From Oscillospiraceae bacterium (GTDB lineage: Bacteria; Bacillota; Clostridia; Oscillospirales; Oscillospiraceae): a DNA stretch of 64,000 nt. The position numbers and the translations under genes were made by a program. The notes beneath the pieces are model-generated. The model was not told where the DNA came from, did not search any database, and saw only the letters and a list, made by a program, of their open reading frames with translations. Numbering within the stretch: position 1 is the stretch's first letter; each line of letters begins with the position of its first letter. The DNA is taken from contig JAGBBD010000056.1 in NCBI GenBank assembly GCA_017938625.1, positions 1-64,000 on the forward strand, written 5' to 3'. This document shows, piece after piece, positions 60,622 to 64,000 of the stretch.

Positions 60622-61707
60622 ATGTATAATATTCCCATTATCCGTAATGAGCACCCCAGACCCCGTCCTGCCGATGAAAGTAAGCTTGGCTTTGCAAAAT
60701 ACTTCACAGATCATATGTTTGTGATGGAATATGATGAAGGAAAGGGCTGGCACTCCTGGCGCGTAGAACCCCATGCTCCGTTTCTCATCGAGCCTGCCTC
60801 TGCAGTACTGCATTATGCCCAGATGATGTTTGAGGGTATGAAAGCATACCGCAAGCCTGACGGAAGCATTCAGCTGTTCCGCCCGGATATGAATATCGCC
60901 CGTATGAAGAACACCTGCGAGCGCATGTGCATGCCCGAGGTACCCGATGATCTGTTTATGGCAGGACTGAAAGCAGTGATCGAAGCAGACAAGGATTGGG
61001 TTCCCAGTGGTAAGAACACTTCCTTGTACATCCGCCCGTTTATGTTTGGAGATGAAGTGTCTTTTTCTGTGCTGCCTGCAAAACATTATAAGTTTATGAT
61101 CATTCTGAGCCCTACCGGCTCTTACTATGCAGCCAACGATGCAGGTCTGACCACAGCCCGTATTTATGTGCAGGACGCCTATATCCGTGCTGCCCGTGGC
61201 GGCACCGGCTATGCCAAGGTCGGCGGCAACTACGGCGGCGGTATGCGTGCCTCTCAGGATGCCATTAAATATAACTGCAAGGATGTCCTTTGGCTGGATG
61301 CCGCAGAACACAAATATGTAGAAGAAATCGGTACTTCCAATGCTTTCTTTGTGATTGGCGATGAGGTGATTACCGCACCTCTGGACAGTGGAACGATCCT
61401 TCCCGGTATTACCCGTAACTCTGTAATTCAGCTTCTCAACAAGTGGGGGATCAAGGTGTCTGAGCGCAAGCTTTCCATTGATGAAGTCGTGCGTGCCTCC
61501 CGAAATGGTTCTTTGAAAGAAATCTTTGCATCCGGAACCGCAGCGGTCATCTCTCCCATCGGCTGGCTCTGCATCAAAGGTACAGATATGCAAGTTGCCG
61601 ATGGTAAAGTCGGCCCCATTGCACAAAAGCTGTATGATAAACTCTACGGCATGCAGACAGGTGTCGTAGAGGATGATATGGGCTGGACCTATCCATTGGG
61701 ATTTTAA
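60622..61707 (+). CDS. ilvE: Branched-chain amino acid aminotransferase IlvE
   Basis: Fold type IV PLP enzyme that transfers the amino group of glutamate to branched-chain 2-oxo acids. The 361-aa protein is the long (BCAT2-like) form, with LHYAQMMFEGMKAYR, YIRPFMFGDE, the PLP-lysine in YAKVGGNYGGGM, and EIGTSNAFFVI followed by GITRNSVIQL. Start ATG at 60622 has an AGAAAGAAGG SD. It continues the glutamate/glutamine theme of the operon. Confidence 0.94.
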   Translation: MYNIPIIRNEHPRPRPADESKLGFAKYFTDHMFVMEYDEGKGWHSWRVEPHAPFLIEPASAVLHYAQMMFEGMKAYRKPDGSIQLFRPDMNIARMKNTCERMCMPEVPDDLFMAGLKAVIEADKDWVPSGKNTSLYIRPFMFGDEVSFSVLPAKHYKFMIILSPTGSYYAANDAGLTTARIYVQDAYIRAARGGTGYAKVGGNYGGGMRASQDAIKYNCKDVLWLDAAEHKYVEEIGTSNAFFVIGDEVITAPLDSGTILPGITRNSVIQLLNKWGIKVSERKLSIDEVVRASRNGSLKEIFASGTAAVISPIGWLCIKGTDMQVADGKVGPIAQKLYDKLYGMQTGVVEDDMGWTYPLGF

Positions 61708-61734
61708 GAGATAAGCAGGAAATGAGGTTTTCCC

Positions 61735-62460
61735 ATGCGAAACTATGAAAAAGAATTTGAAAATCGAGTCAGCTTTATTCGGGATATCATTGCGGAGAGC
61801 GGCGCTGATGGGATTGTTTATGGCAACAGCGGCGGAAAAGATTCCGCGTTGGTGGGTATTCTTTGCAAAGCAGCCTGTGATAACACCATTGGCATTATCA
61901 TGCCCTGTGCCTCCAAACGAAACTATAACCAGGATGCAGAGGATGGACTGACCGTTGCCAAACAGTATCAGATCGAAACCAGAACCATTGATTTGACCCC
62001 TGTGCGTGAATTTGCCGTGCAGCAGATCTCTGCTGCATCAACCCTCAATTCAGCTGCTCTGACGAACCTCGCACCCCGGCTTCGGATGCTTACGCTCTAC
62101 GCTGTTGCTGCCAGCGAAAACCGTTTGGTTGCCGGTACCGGAAACCGCAGCGAAGCCTACGTTGGTTACTTTACCAAGTGGGGTGACGGTGCCCATGATT
62201 TTAACCCTATTTCTGATCTGACTGTAACGGAGATCTACGAATTTCTGCGCTGGCTGAATGCTCCGGTCTGCATCATTGAAAAGGCTCCCTCGGCGGGCCT
62301 CTTTGATGGGCAGACAGATGAGCAGGAAATGGGCATCACATACAGGGAATTGGACGCATACCTCTTTGGTAAAAAGGTATCTGATACCGCAAAACAAACC
62401 ATTCAGCGTATGCACGATCAAAGCGAACACAAGCGCGAGGGCGCTAAGCATTATGCATAA
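61735..62460 (+). CDS. nadE: NAD synthetase, short form without glutaminase domain
   Basis: Amidates deamido-NAD to NAD. The 241-aa protein contains the PP-loop YGNSGGKDSALVGIL, MPCASKRNYNQDAED and the GTGNRSEAYVGYFTKWGDG active-site segment. There is no N-terminal nitrilase domain, so by family knowledge it should use free ammonia; a stand-alone nitrilase-family protein is encoded two genes upstream. Its end overlaps the murT start by 8 nt. Confidence 0.93.
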   Translation: MRNYEKEFENRVSFIRDIIAESGADGIVYGNSGGKDSALVGILCKAACDNTIGIIMPCASKRNYNQDAEDGLTVAKQYQIETRTIDLTPVREFAVQQISAASTLNSAALTNLAPRLRMLTLYAVAASENRLVAGTGNRSEAYVGYFTKWGDGAHDFNPISDLTVTEIYEFLRWLNAPVCIIEKAPSAGLFDGQTDEQEMGITYRELDAYLFGKKVSDTAKQTIQRMHDQSEHKREGAKHYA

Positions 62461-63826
62461 TGGTACGAGTATGAAAACAAAAGTACGGGTTGTTTTTGCG
62501 GTTGCAGTATGTAAGCTACTTCGCGGTTTTCTGCATTTTCTCGGCCGTGGTGGGACCAATCTGCCGGGAAAATTCGCCCTGAAAATCTGCCCGGAGATCC
62601 TATCTGTAGCAGCAACAGGCGTGCGAACAATTGTCGTGAGCGGTACAAACGGAAAAACGACCACTTGCCGCCTGATTGAACAGGGATTGAATAGCGCCGG
62701 AGTCCCGTGCTTTGCAAACCGTTCCGGAGCCAACCTCCTACCGGGAATCGTTGCTGAGTTTATTGCAAATGCAAACCGGAACGGAATGCCGTCCAAAGCG
62801 GTATCCGTCATTGAATGTGATGAGGCCACGCTAAAAGCTGTCTTGAGCTTTATTACACCGGAAATCGTTGTGCTGACAAATATATTCCGGGATCAACTGG
62901 ACCGCTACGGAGAAGTTACGCATACATTGGAAAAATTAAGCTCTGCCATAGAAAAGACCCCGAACACACTGCTGTGTTTGAATGCCGATGATTCTCTTGT
63001 TGCATCGATCGCACAGGCACTCCCCAACCCATGCGTGTTTTACGGGATCAACGCGGCAACAGAATCCGCGCCAAGCGACACGCACTCTGATGCGCTGTAT
63101 TGCATCTGCTGCAAACAGCGTTATGCGTATACGCATAGAACCTATGGTCACTTAGGCAGCTTCCGGTGTCCCAACTGCGGATATAAAAGATCCGAGCCAC
63201 AAATCTCTGTTGACCGTATTATTGAAACAAACCGATCCAAAAGTATTGTGGATCTTAACATCCGAGGACAACACACGCTTCAAACAATACCTCTGCCGGC
63301 ACTTTACAATATCTACAATTATCTTGCTGCAATTTCTGCTTTGGATGCGTTTGGTGTGCCGGAAAAAGATTTGAAGTGTGTCGGTGCTTTCGGTCGGATG
63401 GAGCACTTTTCGATTGGAAAGGGCATCGCGTTGATTCTTGTAAAAAACCCGGCCGGTTTCACGCAGGTTATTGAGTATCTTTCCGATATAAAGGAAGAAT
63501 ATGACCTGATGTGCTGCCTGAATGATCAGGAAGTAGATGGAACGGATATCTCGTGGATCTGGGATGTTCCTTTTGAAAAGCTATCTCAGGAGAATGATCT
63601 AAAAACTGTTTTCGTAGCCGGAACACGGAAAGAGGAAATGTATCTCAGATTAAAACACGCAGGTCTTGATGAATCCAAATTGCAGCTTGTTGCAAACACA
63701 GCGCAGTTTATCCGAGAAACAACGAAACATCCACGGCCTTTGTTCATTGTTCCGACATACACAGCAATGATGCAGATCAGAAAACAACTTGCCGGAATGG
63801 ACAGCAAAAAGGCTTTTTGGGAGTGA
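62453..63826 (+). CDS. murT: Lipid II isoglutaminyl synthase subunit MurT
   Basis: Mur-ligase-like subunit that, with GatD, amidates D-glutamate of lipid II in Gram-positive bacteria. The 457-aa protein has the P-loop VSGTNGKTTTCRLIEQ, the Mur-ligase core (VIECDEATL, NIFRDQLDRYGE), a Cys4 zinc-ribbon insertion (CICCKQRY...CPNCG), and the C-terminal DUF1727 with NDQEVDGTDISWIWDVPFE. The ATG at 62453 lies inside the nadE end, with GAGGGC upstream. gatD follows after 4 nt. Confidence 0.93.
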   Translation: MHNGTSMKTKVRVVFAVAVCKLLRGFLHFLGRGGTNLPGKFALKICPEILSVAATGVRTIVVSGTNGKTTTCRLIEQGLNSAGVPCFANRSGANLLPGIVAEFIANANRNGMPSKAVSVIECDEATLKAVLSFITPEIVVLTNIFRDQLDRYGEVTHTLEKLSSAIEKTPNTLLCLNADDSLVASIAQALPNPCVFYGINAATESAPSDTHSDALYCICCKQRYAYTHRTYGHLGSFRCPNCGYKRSEPQISVDRIIETNRSKSIVDLNIRGQHTLQTIPLPALYNIYNYLAAISALDAFGVPEKDLKCVGAFGRMEHFSIGKGIALILVKNPAGFTQVIEYLSDIKEEYDLMCCLNDQEVDGTDISWIWDVPFEKLSQENDLKTVFVAGTRKEEMYLRLKHAGLDESKLQLVANTAQFIRETTKHPRPLFIVPTYTAMMQIRKQLAGMDSKKAFWE

Positions 63827-63830
63827 GTGT

Positions 63831-64000
63831 ATGGAACTGAAGATATGTCATCTTTACCCGGATGTTCTCAATCTTTATGGTGATACGGGCAATGTCATTT
63901 GTATGAAGAACAGGCTTCAGTGGCGTGGCATTGATGTCTCAGTCGCAAACGCACCGATTGGAGAAACACCGTCTTTTTCGGAATTTGATGTATTTTTCCT
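63831..64000 (+). CDS. gatD: Lipid II isoglutaminyl synthase glutaminase subunit GatD, 5' part (cut by window end)
   Basis: The first 56 codons, starting MELKICHLYPDVLNLYGDTG, match GatD/CobB-CobQ-type class I amidotransferases that supply ammonia from glutamine to MurT. The segment NVICMKNRLQWRGIDV is also typical. The nucleophile Cys and the rest lie beyond the window. GGGAGTGA serves as SD. It is the last visible glutamine-dependent enzyme of the operon, which may continue further. Confidence 0.9.
   Translation, partial: MELKICHLYPDVLNLYGDTGNVICMKNRLQWRGIDVSVANAPIGETPSFSEFDVFF

Overview
The window looks like part of the chromosome of a gut-type member of the Clostridia, most likely the Oscillospiraceae/Ruminococcaceae (Bacillota). 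This is inferred from gene content: remB between recF and gyrB, murT-gatD, dapL-type lysine synthesis, a stand-alone MetV-MetF pair, type III glutamine synthetase, and a split three-part glutamate synthase. Codon use is GC-rich, SD sequences are strong AGGAGG types, and promoters read TTGACA-N17-TATAAT. No rRNA, tRNA, CRISPR array, phage or IS element was recognised.

Layout, left part (1-21.4 kb). A partial ATP-type PEP carboxykinase (minus) is followed by miaB and mutS, two membrane or lipoprotein foldases (minus), metV-metF, and then the origin region: dnaA, oriC (eight DnaA-box-like 9-mers and an AT-rich tract), dnaN, yaaA, recF, remB, a DUF559 nuclease-like gene, gyrB and gyrA. The gaps between these genes are filled with a mosaic of short palindromic repeat modules that recur in both orientations.

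Middle (21.4-31.7 kb). There is a gene remnant, an XRE/zinc-ribbon regulator, a hairpin-rich intergenic cassette, a minus-strand pstS-orf114-pstC-pstA-pstB-phoU-phoB-phoR phosphate operon, and a lone trpB under a tryptophan T-box riboswitch. A 32-codon leader ORF overlaps the trpB start.

Right part (31.7-64 kb) is a nitrogen-assimilation island with four transcription units: glnA plus an ANTAR antiterminator (minus), gdhA (plus), a five-gene split glutamate synthase operon (minus), and a plus-strand unit headed by type III glutamine synthetase (glnN). The last unit continues without any convincing terminator for at least 23.5 kb through a 53-aa ORF, asnB, purC, purA, purB, guaA, glmS, pyrG, purF, carA, carB, a decayed dapF, dapL, a nitrilase-family amidase, ilvE, nadE, murT and gatD. 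Nearly every enzyme in it consumes glutamine, ammonia, aspartate or glutamate.

All four units start with the same device: a TTGACA-17-bp promoter, then a short 5' hairpin with the hexaloop AAAGGC (A at loop position 1, G at 4), whose 5' arm and loop are recaptured by a strong intrinsic terminator. The hairpin stem differs between leaders but stays paired. I infer that the ANTAR protein, whose receiver domain lacks the phospho-acceptor Asp, binds this hairpin and releases termination. That would couple glutamine and glutamate synthesis to one very large operon of glutamine-consuming enzymes. This is the most interesting system in the window.
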